From Paenibacillus durus (GTDB lineage Bacteria > Bacillota > Bacilli > Paenibacillales > Paenibacillaceae), in the NCBI RefSeq assembly GCF_000756615.1, contig NZ_CP009288.1:3906001-3970000 (forward strand): DNA of 64,000 nucleotides, in the 5' to 3' direction. Shown here in pieces: positions 25,303 through 34,470 of the stretch. Each line of letters begins with the position of its first letter. The stretch's first letter is position 1. A program made the translations under genes and the position numbers. A model generated the notes under the pieces. It saw only the letters and a list, made by a program, of their open reading frames with translations. It was not told where the DNA came from and ran no database searches.

Positions 25303-26399
25303 GGGCTTCCCTCCTCTTTAAGCTGCCTGATAACCTCGCGTACCGCAGACTCCTCGATACCGTCAACAATGCTGACGGCTCCAATTTCGTCGGGAACGAT
25401 GAACGTTATCCGGCCTTCCTTGAATTTCTTGTCATGCATCATCGCTTCGATGATGTCTTCCTCGCCGTATTCGGCCGGCAATCTGGTTGGAAGCTCCAGC
25501 GCGCTGAGCATGGAAACCGTCTCTTCGTAGAGAGAACGGGAACGCCCCAGCTTGGCGGCCAGAAGCGCCGAGCCCGCCATTCCGATGGAGATGGCCTCCC
25601 CGTGCAGGAAGGTTCCATAACCGCCCACTGCTTCTACGGCATGTCCAATCGTATGACCCAGGTTCAGGATGGCCCGCAGCCCATGCTCCCTTTCATCCTC
25701 GCCTACGACGTCCGCCTTGATCGCGCAGCCGCGCTCCAGCGCATAGCCCAGCGCCTCCGGCTCCAGATCGAGCAGTTCGGCTGCATGGTCCCGGCACCAG
25801 TAGGCGAAATCGCGATCCAGGATAAGACCGTGCTTGATAACTTCGGCCAGACCGGATCGCACCTGGCGAGGAGGAAGCGACTTCAGCGTGTTCAGGTCGT
25901 ACACGACCATTTTCGGCTGATAGAAGGCGCCGATCATATTCTTCGCTAGCGGGTGGTTCACCGCCACCTTGCCGCCGACGCTGCTGTCATGCGCCAGTAT
26001 CGTCGTCGGAATCTGCAAGAAGCCGATGCCGCGCATATAAGTGGCGGCCACGAAGCCCGCTAAATCGCCGACAACCCCGCCTCCGAGCGCCAGAACGGCA
26101 GAGCTGCGGTCTAGCCCGGCAGAGATCGCCGTCGTCATCACTTCCTCGTACACAGTCAGGGACTTTGAAGCTTCTCCCGACGGAATGACATGGCTGACCA
26201 CCGTATAGCCCCCGGCCTTTAGCCGTGATTCCAGATTAGCCAGATATAAAGGAGCTACTGCGCTGTCGCTGACGATCAGCAGCGGGCTGCGCACCGGAAA
26301 TCCGGCTTCCGCGCACAGTCCGGCAATGCCCTCCAGTATTCCGCTGCCGATCACGATCGGATAGGAACGATTACCCAAATCTACTTGAATCCGCCGCAT
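25296..26399 (-). CDS. aroB: 3-dehydroquinate synthase
   Basis: A 367-residue NAD- and metal-dependent enzyme of the shikimate pathway. The glycine-rich GGGVVGDLAGFVAATYMRG, QIPTTILAHDSSVGGKVAVN, and the metal-binding LNLGHTIGHAVE and HGEAISIGM are present. The ATG at 26399 stands directly after the aroC stop at 26401. Start choice follows the family; the longer open frame upstream overlaps aroC. Confidence 0.96.
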   Translation of the reverse strand: MRRIQVDLGNRSYPIVIGSGILEGIAGLCAEAGFPVRSPLLIVSDSAVAPLYLANLESRLKAGGYTVVSHVIPSGEASKSLTVYEEVMTTAISAGLDRSSAVLALGGGVVGDLAGFVAATYMRGIGFLQIPTTILAHDSSVGGKVAVNHPLAKNMIGAFYQPKMVVYDLNTLKSLPPRQVRSGLAEVIKHGLILDRDFAYWCRDHAAELLDLEPEALGYALERGCAIKADVVGEDEREHGLRAILNLGHTIGHAVEAVGGYGTFLHGEAISIGMAGSALLAAKLGRSRSLYEETVSMLSALELPTRLPAEYGEEDIIEAMMHDKKFKEGRITFIVPDEIGAVSIVDGIEESAVREVIRQLKEEGSPW

Positions 26400-26400
26400 A

Positions 26401-27570
26401 TCAGTAGCTCTCCAGTTGGGCGAGATAGTTATTATAATTGGCTCTAATTTCTTCCAAGGAATCGCCGCCGAACTTATCCAGGAACGCCTTGGCAATTTCC
26501 CAGGCAACCACATTCTCCATTACGACGCATGCTGCGGGCACCGCGCAGGCATCGGAGCGCTCCACCTGTGCGGTAAACGGCTCCTTGGTATCGATATCCA
26601 CGCTCTGCAAAGGCTTGTAGAGCGTCGGAATCGGCTTCATCACACCGCGAACCACAACCGGCATGCCGTTCGTTATTCCGCCTTCAAATCCGCCAAGCCG
26701 GTTGCTGGCCCGGTGGTATCCGCGTGCGGGATCGTACATAATCTCGTCATGGACCTTCGAGCCTCGCAGCTTGCCCGCTTCAAAGCCAATCCCGATCTCC
26801 ACGCCTTTGAAAGCGTTGATGGACATAACCGCTCCGCCGATGGCTCCGTCCAGCTTGCGGTCATACTGCACATAGGTTCCAAGGCCAACCGGAAGCCCTT
26901 CGACGATACATTCCACGATTCCGCCGATGGAGTCGCCTTCTTCCTTGATCTGGTCTATGTAGGCTTCCATTTTCTTCTCGGTTTCCTTGTCCACTACTCT
27001 GACCGAGGATTCTTCCGTGCGGGCAATTAGTTCGTCAATGGGCAAGTCATTCGCAGGAGCTTCGATTTCACCGATACGGATGACCTGTCCGGCAATCTTC
27101 ACTCCGAATGCTTCGAGAAGTTGACGCGCCACCGCGCCGCAGGCCACCCGCGCCGCCGTCTCCCTGGCGCTGGAACGCTCCAGGACATTGCGCAAATCCG
27201 TTAGATTGTATTTAAGTCCTCCGTTCAGGTCCGCATGCCCGGGACGTGGACGGTTCACCCGCCGCTTATCCTCGTCTGCGCCCGAAATCGGCTCAACATT
27301 CATGATATTCTTCCAGTGAGTCCAGTCTTTATTCTCTACAACCAGCGCAATTGGAGCTCCGGTCGTGACTCCGTGACGTACTCCTCCGACAATCTGGGCG
27401 GTATCTTTCTCAATTTGCATGCGGCGACCGCGGCCGTATCCTTTTTGACGCCGCTGCAATTGAAAATTAAGCTGTTCAAAATCCAGCGTAAGATTGCTGG
27501 GCATACCCTCTATAATCGCCGTAAGCTGGGGACCGTGTGTCTCCCCGGCAGTTAAATAACGTAAACTCAT
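26401..27570 (-). CDS. aroC: Chorismate synthase
   Basis: A 389-residue FMN-dependent enzyme giving chorismate from EPSP. Family signatures are GETHGPQLTAIIEGMPS at the N-terminus, RRQKGYGRGRRMQIE, RPGHADLNGG, and SARETAARVACGAVARQLL. First gene of the aro-trp block (called aroF in B. subtilis). Chorismate made here feeds TrpE, AroH and, in this window, MqnA. Confidence 0.96.
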   Translation of the reverse strand: MSLRYLTAGETHGPQLTAIIEGMPSNLTLDFEQLNFQLQRRQKGYGRGRRMQIEKDTAQIVGGVRHGVTTGAPIALVVENKDWTHWKNIMNVEPISGADEDKRRVNRPRPGHADLNGGLKYNLTDLRNVLERSSARETAARVACGAVARQLLEAFGVKIAGQVIRIGEIEAPANDLPIDELIARTEESSVRVVDKETEKKMEAYIDQIKEEGDSIGGIVECIVEGLPVGLGTYVQYDRKLDGAIGGAVMSINAFKGVEIGIGFEAGKLRGSKVHDEIMYDPARGYHRASNRLGGFEGGITNGMPVVVRGVMKPIPTLYKPLQSVDIDTKEPFTAQVERSDACAVPAACVVMENVVAWEIAKAFLDKFGGDSLEEIRANYNNYLAQLESY

Positions 27571-27714
27571 GCTGCGTTCCCCCTTCGCGCTTTCAAACTG
27601 TAAACTGCTAAAATCCGTTATGACCTTTGCTCATTATAGTATAGGGAAATCACTTTTGACAAGAAAGTCACATCAAGATAGCGGCACAAAGTGAGGTCCT
27701 GGTCTGCACATAGC

Positions 27715-27759
27715 AAAAAAGCGCCGCCCGGGCTCCATTTTATAGGAGCGGGCGGCGCC
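27715..27759 (-). terminator. Strong terminator after a 53-residue small ORF
   Basis: GCGCCGCCCG (27721-27730) and CGGGCGGCGC (27749-27758) form a perfect 10-base GC stem followed on the minus strand by a T run. Confidence 0.85.
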
Positions 27760-27785
27760 TTCGCCGACTGCAATGAAACGGGACT

Positions 27786-27947
27786 TTAGCCGCCGACACG
27801 CCGGCTCTCCCGCATGCAGGACATTTTGCTCAGTTCCTGCCGAAGCAGGAGCTGAAGCTGCACATCCTCCACACCGAGAATTTGTCCGCATTCCTTTACC
27901 GTAATGAACCCCCGGCGGTATGCGTCGATTACCTTGCTTTTATCCAT
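27786..27947 (-). CDS. Small protein of 53 residues, unknown
   Basis: ATG at 27947 with AAAGGT upstream, stop at 27786, then a strong terminator. The sequence begins MDKSKVIDAYRRGFITVKEC and continues with a helix-turn-helix-like GQILGVEDVQLQLLLRQEL. It could be a small DNA-binding or adaptor peptide, but I know no family. It stands between cheR and aroC, in a stretch of about 480 bases that otherwise holds only the terminator and the aroC upstream region. Confidence 0.6.
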   Translation of the reverse strand: MDKSKVIDAYRRGFITVKECGQILGVEDVQLQLLLRQELSKMSCMRESRRVGG

Positions 27948-28047
27948 TTATAGACGACCTTTCGCTTGGCATACTGATTCTATCATTCAGTATCTCTGCA
28001 TGCAGCCGAAAGTATACCTAAGTACAGGACAACAATAGAGAAGCGTC

Positions 28048-28854
28048 TTATTTTTTCCGGTAAAAGAAAGTTTCCGTAGATTCGAACCCGTATTTGGAAG
28101 GTGTAAAAATCTGCTCCGTGCTTCCAACGAACAAATAGCCGCCGGGACGGAGACTGGCCGAGAACTTGCGGTACAGCTTATCCTTGGCTTCCTCCGTGAA
28201 ATAGATCATTACGTTCCGGCAAACGATAAGATCGAACCCGGTATCGAATTTGTCCAGCAGCAGATTCTGCTTGTGGAAGTTAATATTTTTCTTCAATTCA
28301 TCACTGACCTTATACATCAGCCCTTCAGGCGAGAAATACCGTGCGGCCACGTCCTTCGGTACATCCTTCAGCGAACGCTCAAGATATATTCCCTTATTGG
28401 CCTTGGCCAATGCGCCTTCATCGATATCGGTCGCCAGAATGCTGGTCTCGCGCAGAATTTTTTTATCGGATAGAATCATGGCGAGTGTGTAAGGCTCTTC
28501 TCCGGTGGAACAAGCCGCGCTCCACAGTTTCAGCCCCTTGCCGCTTCCCTGGAGTTCAGGCAAAATAATATCGCGCAGCACTTCCCAGCGGTTCGGATTG
28601 CGCCAAAATTCAGAAACATTAATCGTCATCCGGTCCAGGAACTCATAAAACAGACCCTTGTCTGCCATCATCGCCGCAAAAAAGTCGGTGAAAGTATGGT
28701 ATCCGTTCTTCGTGCGAAGTGTCGTTAGACGCCGTTTCATCTGGGCTTCCTTATACTGTGACAGATCGATGCCCGTACTTTTATTGACATTTTGAATAAA
28801 CCCCGTGTAATCGGGATCCACTGCCGCCGCTTCACGTTCAGGCATCATTTTCAT
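28048..28854 (-). CDS. cheR: CheR protein-glutamate O-methyltransferase
   Basis: A 268-residue SAM-dependent methyltransferase that methylates glutamates on chemoreceptors. The N-terminal helical domain includes YKEAQMKRRL; SAM binding is in WSAACSTGEEPYTLAM and ATDIDEGAL, and FDLIVCRNVMIYF is the CheR signature. Between ndk and aroC, as in B. subtilis. ATG codons at 28854 and 28848 are both possible starts. Confidence 0.95.
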   Translation of the reverse strand: MKMMPEREAAAVDPDYTGFIQNVNKSTGIDLSQYKEAQMKRRLTTLRTKNGYHTFTDFFAAMMADKGLFYEFLDRMTINVSEFWRNPNRWEVLRDIILPELQGSGKGLKLWSAACSTGEEPYTLAMILSDKKILRETSILATDIDEGALAKANKGIYLERSLKDVPKDVAARYFSPEGLMYKVSDELKKNINFHKQNLLLDKFDTGFDLIVCRNVMIYFTEEAKDKLYRKFSASLRPGGYLFVGSTEQIFTPSKYGFESTETFFYRKK

Positions 28855-28877
28855 CTACCCCTGTCTTTATGCCCGGA

Positions 28878-29321
28878 TCAGATCCAGGCCTCAATATCTT
28901 TGTTATACTTGTTCAGTTCCTCGGGAGCAAAAAAGTTGGCGATTTCTCTTGCTGCGCTCTCGGGAGAGTCGGAACCGTGAATAAGATTGAGAGGGGTATG
29001 GCTGGCGAAATCCCCGCGGATGGTCCCAGGAAGCGCTTCGCCCACCTTCGTCTTCCCGATCAGCAGTCTGGACAGAGCGATCACGTCGTCGCCTTCCCAG
29101 ATCATTGCAAAAACGGGGCCGGATGTGATAAACGAGATGAGCTCCGGGAAAAAATCTTTGCCTTCATGCTCCGCATAATGAATCTTGGCCTGCTCCTCCG
29201 TTACCGTGATGAGCTTGGCGGCGACCAGCTTAAAACCTTTGTCCTCGAAACGGGCTACAATGCGGCCAATCAGACCGCGCTGCACACCGTCAGGTTTGAT
29301 CATCAAATACGTTCTTTCCAT
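28878..29321 (-). CDS. ndk: Nucleoside diphosphate kinase
   Basis: A 147-residue kinase equalising NTP pools. ERTYLMIKPDGVQRGLIG begins the fold, and the phospho-histidine is in NLIHGSDSPESA. The ATG at 29321 has GGAG about 10 bases upstream; a GTG three codons earlier is the alternative. It lies between hepT and cheR as in B. subtilis. Confidence 0.96.
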   Translation of the reverse strand: MERTYLMIKPDGVQRGLIGRIVARFEDKGFKLVAAKLITVTEEQAKIHYAEHEGKDFFPELISFITSGPVFAMIWEGDDVIALSRLLIGKTKVGEALPGTIRGDFASHTPLNLIHGSDSPESAAREIANFFAPEELNKYNKDIEAWI

Positions 29322-29423
29322 AGGGTTCACTCTCCATTCTCCCTTATAGATGATGGTCTGTTAAGCTATCTTACCAAAATCGCCGCTGTCTGTTAAATTG
29401 TTAAATCGGACCACGCAGCATTA

Positions 29424-30392
29424 TCAGTATGCCCTGCCGGTTACAAAATAGGCAATGTCGCGCAAATTGCCCTTTGTGCGGTTGTTCGGCAGCTTATCCA
29501 GCGCGGCCAGCGCCTTGTCGATGTAACGCGAGGCCAATTCCTCCGCTCGGGAAATGCCGTCCCCGGATAGAATGATGTCAATGGCGCGGCCAGCTCCCGC
29601 CCGGCCTTCGCGGATCTGCTCCAGTTCATCCAGAAGGGCGCCGCGCAGACGGTCGTCCTCCAGGGTGTAGATGACCGGCAGAGTAATATTCCCCTGCCGC
29701 ATATCGCTGCCCGGCGGTTTGCCAATCTGCTTCTCCGTTCCTCTCAGATCAAGCAGATCGTCGCGGATTTGGAAAGCCATCCCTACATTATATCCATACT
29801 TGTAGAGCAGCCCGGCCTTCTCCAGCTCAGCGTCCGCTGCCAGCGCCCCAAGCTGGCAGCTGATGGCAATGAGCAAGGCGGTTTTGCGCCGGATACGCCG
29901 CAAATAATGGCGTACACTCTGTCCGCTGTTGAAGAAATCGCGGATCTGCTCCATCTCGCCAATCGTCATCTCCACCATCGCCTTGGACAGAATCTGATGG
30001 ATGCGCGGGTTCGGCAGCTCCGCCGTTATGGCCAGCGCCTTGGCATAGATATAATCGCCCGTGTACATTGCGATTTTGTCGTCCCATTTGGCCTTAACGG
30101 TTGGCTCGCCGCGCCGCGTATCCGCATCGTCGATGACATCGTCGTGGACAAGGGAAGCGCTGTGAATCAGCTCCAGGGGAACGGCAATCCGCTTCAGCTT
30201 GTCGAGGTCGTATGTGCCGAATTTACCGCCCATGAGCACAAATACCGGACGCAGCCGCTTGCCGCCGGCCTTCAGCAGGTGGAGCGACGTTTCCGTGAGC
30301 AGGGGATCATCGCCCTGTACGCTTCGGTACAGTTCCTTTTCCAGAATTTCCATATCCTTATTTAGCAGGCCGAACATTTGCAGTCGTTTCAT
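29424..30392 (-). CDS. hepT: Heptaprenyl diphosphate synthase component II (trans-prenyltransferase)
   Basis: A 322-residue polyprenyl synthase catalytic subunit making the menaquinone side chain. The first Asp-rich motif is in SLVHDDVIDDADTRRG, the second in FQIRDDLLDL, and GGKRLRP binds the diphosphate. Its ATG overlaps the mqnA stop by 4 bases. Its partner, component I (hepS), is at the other end of the same cluster. Confidence 0.93.
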   Translation of the reverse strand: MKRLQMFGLLNKDMEILEKELYRSVQGDDPLLTETSLHLLKAGGKRLRPVFVLMGGKFGTYDLDKLKRIAVPLELIHSASLVHDDVIDDADTRRGEPTVKAKWDDKIAMYTGDYIYAKALAITAELPNPRIHQILSKAMVEMTIGEMEQIRDFFNSGQSVRHYLRRIRRKTALLIAISCQLGALAADAELEKAGLLYKYGYNVGMAFQIRDDLLDLRGTEKQIGKPPGSDMRQGNITLPVIYTLEDDRLRGALLDELEQIREGRAGAGRAIDIILSGDGISRAEELASRYIDKALAALDKLPNNRTKGNLRDIAYFVTGRAY

Positions 30393-31246
30393 TCCTTCAC
30401 CCGTGTCAGCAGATTGTCGCTCCAAAACTCCATTTTCACCTTCTGCGGCAGCAGCCCCATTTCATTGGCATAACGGAAATAGAGATCCAAACCTCCCTGC
30501 TGCCTTTCTCCAAAATCATAACACAAATTCTGGAAATAACCAGACCAGTATCCGGCATCGCCGCCGATTCGATTGCAGGCCTCCGAGACAATCGGCGCCA
30601 GATTCCGCAGTCCCCGCCGCTTGCTCTCGATTAAGGCTTGGCAGATCTCAGCGACCGCCTCCGGTATTTCCAGCGCCGATTTCCGGCTTACAGCCCATAC
30701 CGCAAAAGTCATCCCAAGTCCCGTCCACCGTTTCCACATTTCGCCCAGATCGGTAACTCTATACTGTTTATTCTGCCACATTGCCCGGATTGCATGATCG
30801 CCAATCAGCAGACAGGCATCCGCCTGTTCCATCATTTTCTCCAGATTCGGCTCAGCGCTTATGTATTGCGGATTTCCGCCCACAGCCTTCTCCAGCAAAA
30901 TTTTCAGCAGATTCACCGACGTAGCCGACGTGTTCGTCACGGCGACCGTTCCCTTCGCCGCTTCTTCCACCGTTCCCTTCGAGAACAAAAGAATCGACCT
31001 CACGGGACCGTCCGAGCTGACGGACAGGCCCGGCAGCAGCAGCAGCCTGTCGCTCGCTTCAGCAAATGCAAAAGAAGACAGCGCCCCAACATCAATATCA
31101 CCGCGGGCCATGCCGCGATTCAGTACGGAAGGCACCTCGCTAACCATCCGGGCCGGAAAAGAAAGAGCAGAGGGATCAAAGTTAAAAAAAACGGGCCATG
31201 AATTGGTATAGCTGATTTTGCCGATTACGGCAGGACCGCTCCTCAT
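30389..31246 (-). CDS. mqnA: Chorismate dehydratase MqnA (futalosine menaquinone pathway)
   Basis: A 285-residue protein of the periplasmic-binding-protein-like MqnA/MqnD fold. IGKISYTNSWPVFFNF at the N-terminus, VPSVLNRGMARGDIDVGALSSFAFA, and LLIGDHAIRA are typical of MqnA, which dehydrates chorismate to 3-enolpyruvylbenzoate. GGGGGG stands before the ATG at 31246. It lies between ubiX and hepT, in a cluster of menaquinone genes, which supports the assignment. B. subtilis lacks it and uses the classical men route. Confidence 0.88.
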   Translation of the reverse strand: MRSGPAVIGKISYTNSWPVFFNFDPSALSFPARMVSEVPSVLNRGMARGDIDVGALSSFAFAEASDRLLLLPGLSVSSDGPVRSILLFSKGTVEEAAKGTVAVTNTSATSVNLLKILLEKAVGGNPQYISAEPNLEKMMEQADACLLIGDHAIRAMWQNKQYRVTDLGEMWKRWTGLGMTFAVWAVSRKSALEIPEAVAEICQALIESKRRGLRNLAPIVSEACNRIGGDAGYWSGYFQNLCYDFGERQQGGLDLYFRYANEMGLLPQKVKMEFWSDNLLTRVKE

Positions 31247-31247
31247 C

Positions 31248-31850
31248 TTAATCCCCCCATCTGCGAAATAAAGCGTGATCAATTCCGAAGCTGTCCAGCA
31301 CCTTCCCGACCATAAAGTTGACCAGATCATCCATGCTTTGCGGCCCGAAATAAAAAGCCGGCATGGCCGGAATGATTCGAACGCCGAGCCGGGACAGCTT
31401 CAGCATATTTTCCAAATGTATCGCATGCAGCGGCGTCTCCCGGGGAACGAGCACCAGCGGACGCCCCTCCTTCAGCATCACATCTGCGGCGCGGGTCATC
31501 AAATTGTCGGAGGAGCCGTTCGCCACGGCCGACAGCGTTCCCATGGAACAGGGCATGATGATCATCCCTTCCGTCCGGAAGGAGCCGCTCGCGATGGAAG
31601 CTCCGATATCGGCGACGGGGTGATAGATCAGAGAACCGGGCCAGCCTCCAAATTGATCATTCAGAACGCCCTCCCGGTCAGAGACGCTCCAGCCCAGCTC
31701 TTCTTTCAGAACCCGCCAGCCCGCATTGCTAATAACAAGATGCACAATAGACCCTAGGGACAGCAGCGTTTCCGTCAAACGCACACCGTATATCGCGCCG
31801 CTGGCCCCCGTAATGCCGACTATAAAGCCCTTCGATCTTGAATTGCTCAT
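31248..31850 (-). CDS. ubiX: UbiX-type flavin prenyltransferase
   Basis: A 200-residue flavoprotein that makes prenylated FMN for a UbiD-type decarboxylase. VGITGASGAIYGVRL, the MIIMPCSMGTLSAVANG segment and VLVPRETPLHAIHLENM are family signatures. In futalosine-pathway genomes UbiX/UbiD-like pairs are found next to mqn genes for decarboxylation of the naphthoate. No ubiD is in this window. It overlaps the prenyltransferase gene by 4 bases. Confidence 0.93.
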   Translation of the reverse strand: MSNSRSKGFIVGITGASGAIYGVRLTETLLSLGSIVHLVISNAGWRVLKEELGWSVSDREGVLNDQFGGWPGSLIYHPVADIGASIASGSFRTEGMIIMPCSMGTLSAVANGSSDNLMTRAADVMLKEGRPLVLVPRETPLHAIHLENMLKLSRLGVRIIPAMPAFYFGPQSMDDLVNFMVGKVLDSFGIDHALFRRWGD

Positions 31851-32722
31851 TTGTTAGTCTGCACCACCAGGTCAATCAAGGTAAAAGAGAACACCACGAT
31901 ACTGAGCACCCCGTTCATCGTGAAAAATGCCGTTTGCAGACGGCTCAAATCGTTCGGGGAAACGATGTGATGCTCATAGAACAAAATAGCGTAAGCAATC
32001 AGCATGCCTGCGATATACCACCAGCTCAGATGAGCCATGAACAGCAAAGAAATGAAGCCTATGCCGGTCAATATATGAAATACCTTGGCGATCTTAAGCG
32101 CTCCCGCAACACCAAAGCGGACCGGAATGGAGTGCAGCCCTTCCTTCTTGTCGAACTCCACATCCTGGCACGAATAAATAACGTCAAACCCGGCCGTCCA
32201 GAACATGATGGTAAAATAAAATACCATGGCGGTCCAATCCACCTTGCCAGTGACCGCGACCCATCCCCCAAGCGGGGCCAGCGCGATCGTGAGGCCCAAA
32301 ATCAGATGGCAGGCCCAGGTAAAACGCTTCGTAAAGGAATAAAACACAAGCAGGAACACCGCAATCGGCAGCAGCTTCGCGGACAGCGGGTTTAGCTTGA
32401 ACGCTGCCCAGAACAACAGGAAGAAGGAAAAGGCGACAAAGACAATCACTTCTCCCGCCTTCAACAATCCCGCTGGAATGGCTCTACCTGCCGTACGCGG
32501 ATTCTTGGCGTCGCTTACGCGGTCAATTAATCGGTTCAGTCCCATCGCGGCGCTGCGGGCGCCGAACATGGCAATGATGATCCAGCCGATATCCCGCCAG
32601 GAAGGAAGTGAGCCGGACATCACCATCGAGCCGAGCAAGGCGCCCATAAATGCAAACGGAAGTGCGAATAACGTATGTTCAAACTTTATCATTTGCATAA
32701 AAATACCAATTTTCTTAAACAT
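31847..32722 (-). CDS. UbiA-family prenyltransferase, likely MqnP-type
   Basis: A 291-residue polytopic membrane protein with eight or nine hydrophobic segments. The first Asp-rich motif is NRLIDRVSDAKNPRTAGRAI and the second is DVIYSCQDVEFDKKEGLHSI, both characteristic of 4-hydroxybenzoate polyprenyltransferase-like UbiA enzymes. In this cluster it should attach the heptaprenyl chain to the naphthoate precursor of menaquinone, the MqnP role. I chose the ATG at 32722 (AAGGAG seven bases upstream); it overlaps menG by 8 bases. Confidence 0.9.
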   Translation of the reverse strand: MFKKIGIFMQMIKFEHTLFALPFAFMGALLGSMVMSGSLPSWRDIGWIIIAMFGARSAAMGLNRLIDRVSDAKNPRTAGRAIPAGLLKAGEVIVFVAFSFFLLFWAAFKLNPLSAKLLPIAVFLLVFYSFTKRFTWACHLILGLTIALAPLGGWVAVTGKVDWTAMVFYFTIMFWTAGFDVIYSCQDVEFDKKEGLHSIPVRFGVAGALKIAKVFHILTGIGFISLLFMAHLSWWYIAGMLIAYAILFYEHHIVSPNDLSRLQTAFFTMNGVLSIVVFSFTLIDLVVQTNK

Positions 32723-33461
32723 CCACATTCTCCTTGAGCCCAATGTGTAATGCCGCGATGCCTCCAGTCAAGGGGAAGGATTCTACGCGCTCCAGACCGG
32801 TTTCACGAAAGATCTGTTCCAGCTGCCTTCGGTCCGGAAACATCGCAAGCGATTCGGGAAGCCATTTGTACTGCTCATAGCTCTTCGCGAACAGCTTGCC
32901 GATCAGCGGCAGCATCCGTGTGAGGTAGAAATAATAAATGCCTTTGAATGGCTGGACCGTTGGCTTGGACAATTCCAGGCAGACAACCATCCCGCCGGGC
33001 TTCACCACGCGCTTCATTTCGCTAAGCACCTGAATGGGGTCGGGCACATTGCGCAGACCGAAGCCGATAGTAGCGTAATCGAAGGAGCAATCACCGAACG
33101 GAAGATTCATGGCGTTTCCCTGTACCAGGGAGATCCGGTCGCCAAGCCCCCGCTCTTCCACCTTGCGGCGCCCTACGGCGAGCATACTCTCGCTGAAGTC
33201 GAGTCCCATGACGCCTCCGGTCTCACTGCTCTCAGCGAGCGCGATGCTCCAGTCGCAGGTGCCGCAGCATAGATCGACGGCGGTATCTCCGCGGCGCATC
33301 GCCATCTTGTCCATGGCAAACTGCCTCCAAGCCTTGTGACGCCGGAAGCTGAGGATATCATTCATTGTATCGTACTTCCCGGCGATTTTCTCAAATACGG
33401 AATGGACAAACTGTTCCTTCGGCTTGATCCCGTTATCGCCGGCCGCTGTTGACTTATTCAT
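32715..33461 (-). CDS. menG: Demethylmenaquinone methyltransferase
   Basis: A 248-residue SAM methyltransferase of the UbiE/MenG family, catalysing the last step of menaquinone synthesis. FEKIAGKYDTMNDILSF, the SAM loop VDLCCGTCDWSIAL, and FGLRNVPDP are family signatures. It follows hepS directly and is followed by the prenyltransferase gene, an extension of the B. subtilis hepS-menG-hepT order. Confidence 0.95.
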   Translation of the reverse strand: MNKSTAAGDNGIKPKEQFVHSVFEKIAGKYDTMNDILSFRRHKAWRQFAMDKMAMRRGDTAVDLCCGTCDWSIALAESSETGGVMGLDFSESMLAVGRRKVEERGLGDRISLVQGNAMNLPFGDCSFDYATIGFGLRNVPDPIQVLSEMKRVVKPGGMVVCLELSKPTVQPFKGIYYFYLTRMLPLIGKLFAKSYEQYKWLPESLAMFPDRRQLEQIFRETGLERVESFPLTGGIAALHIGLKENVDV

Positions 33462-33469
33462 GTATGATC

Positions 33470-34336
33470 CTATGCCTCCCCCGCTGCTTGTCCCGACATT
33501 TTCAATTGCAGATGGAAACGGTCAAGCGTCACCCGCAGTTCGCGGGCGAGGCTCTCGTCCCTGAGATCCTGAAAGAGCTTCTGAATGGAATCCATCGCCT
33601 GATGCAGCTTGTCCGTCAGCAGGGATTCGCATTTATACTTCATTTTCAGCTTCTTCCAATCCTTAGGCCCGAGCTTCCGATCCCGGAGCTGCCGTCTCTC
33701 TTCATCATTCGCCGCCTCCAGCAAATGCCAGAAACAGTAGCCATGCAGCGCTTCGGCAGTCGAAGCTCCCCGCTTCAGTTCCAGCGCTATGGTCTCGCAC
33801 CGGCTGAATTCATACAGCAGATTCGCCCACGTCTCAGCAAGAGAACGATCGATCAGGGGGGTAAAAGACAGGAATAGACGCATGTTCAGCTGCACAGCGG
33901 CCTGCAAATAAGCTTCAGCTGAAAGAATCATTTCTTTCGCCTTGATGTACAGCTGCGCCTTAAGAACATTAAAATCGGCGATTGCCGCGCTTAAAGAACC
34001 GACGATCCCGATTTCCCCGCTCTTAGCCAAAATATGATAAAACCAACTGCTGAAATAATCTCCCGCGAGCACCTTCAACTGCCGTGAACGCATAGCATCC
34101 CCTCCGGGAGGGTCTGCCATAAGATCGATCGACTCATGGGTATCGAGCCCAAGCTGCACGAGCGCGGTAACGAGCGAACACAGCTCCGCGTCGGGCTTCC
34201 TCGCGGCGCCATGGTTCAGAAATATATATAACAATGATACCCGGGCATCCGGAAATGGCGGCAGGTCCGTATGCCGCTGAATCATGTCGTAGTCCGTATA
34301 AGTTTTAGCCAGTTGCGGTATGCGGTACGGTTTCAT
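33470..34336 (-). CDS. hepS: Heptaprenyl diphosphate synthase component I
   Basis: A 288-residue, mostly helical protein matching HEPPP synthase subunit 1: the ALVQLGLDTHESID segment, VLAGDYFSSWFYHILAKSG in the middle and the terminal YGYCFWHLLE-like part are typical. It has no catalytic Asp-rich motif; it forms a dimer with HepT. GGAGG stands before the ATG. First gene of the menaquinone cluster. Confidence 0.88.
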   Translation of the reverse strand: MKPYRIPQLAKTYTDYDMIQRHTDLPPFPDARVSLLYIFLNHGAARKPDAELCSLVTALVQLGLDTHESIDLMADPPGGDAMRSRQLKVLAGDYFSSWFYHILAKSGEIGIVGSLSAAIADFNVLKAQLYIKAKEMILSAEAYLQAAVQLNMRLFLSFTPLIDRSLAETWANLLYEFSRCETIALELKRGASTAEALHGYCFWHLLEAANDEERRQLRDRKLGPKDWKKLKMKYKCESLLTDKLHQAMDSIQKLFQDLRDESLARELRVTLDRFHLQLKMSGQAAGEA

Positions 34337-34470
34337 TTCAGCCTCCGAGCCAATAAAAATGTATGACTGATCGTTTGTTCACAATCTTGTCTCAATCTTG
34401 ACCATTATATCACATGTTTTTGAGTCGCGCACAACCGGATTCCCAGCCGTTCCAAGCTTCTTAGTTACAT

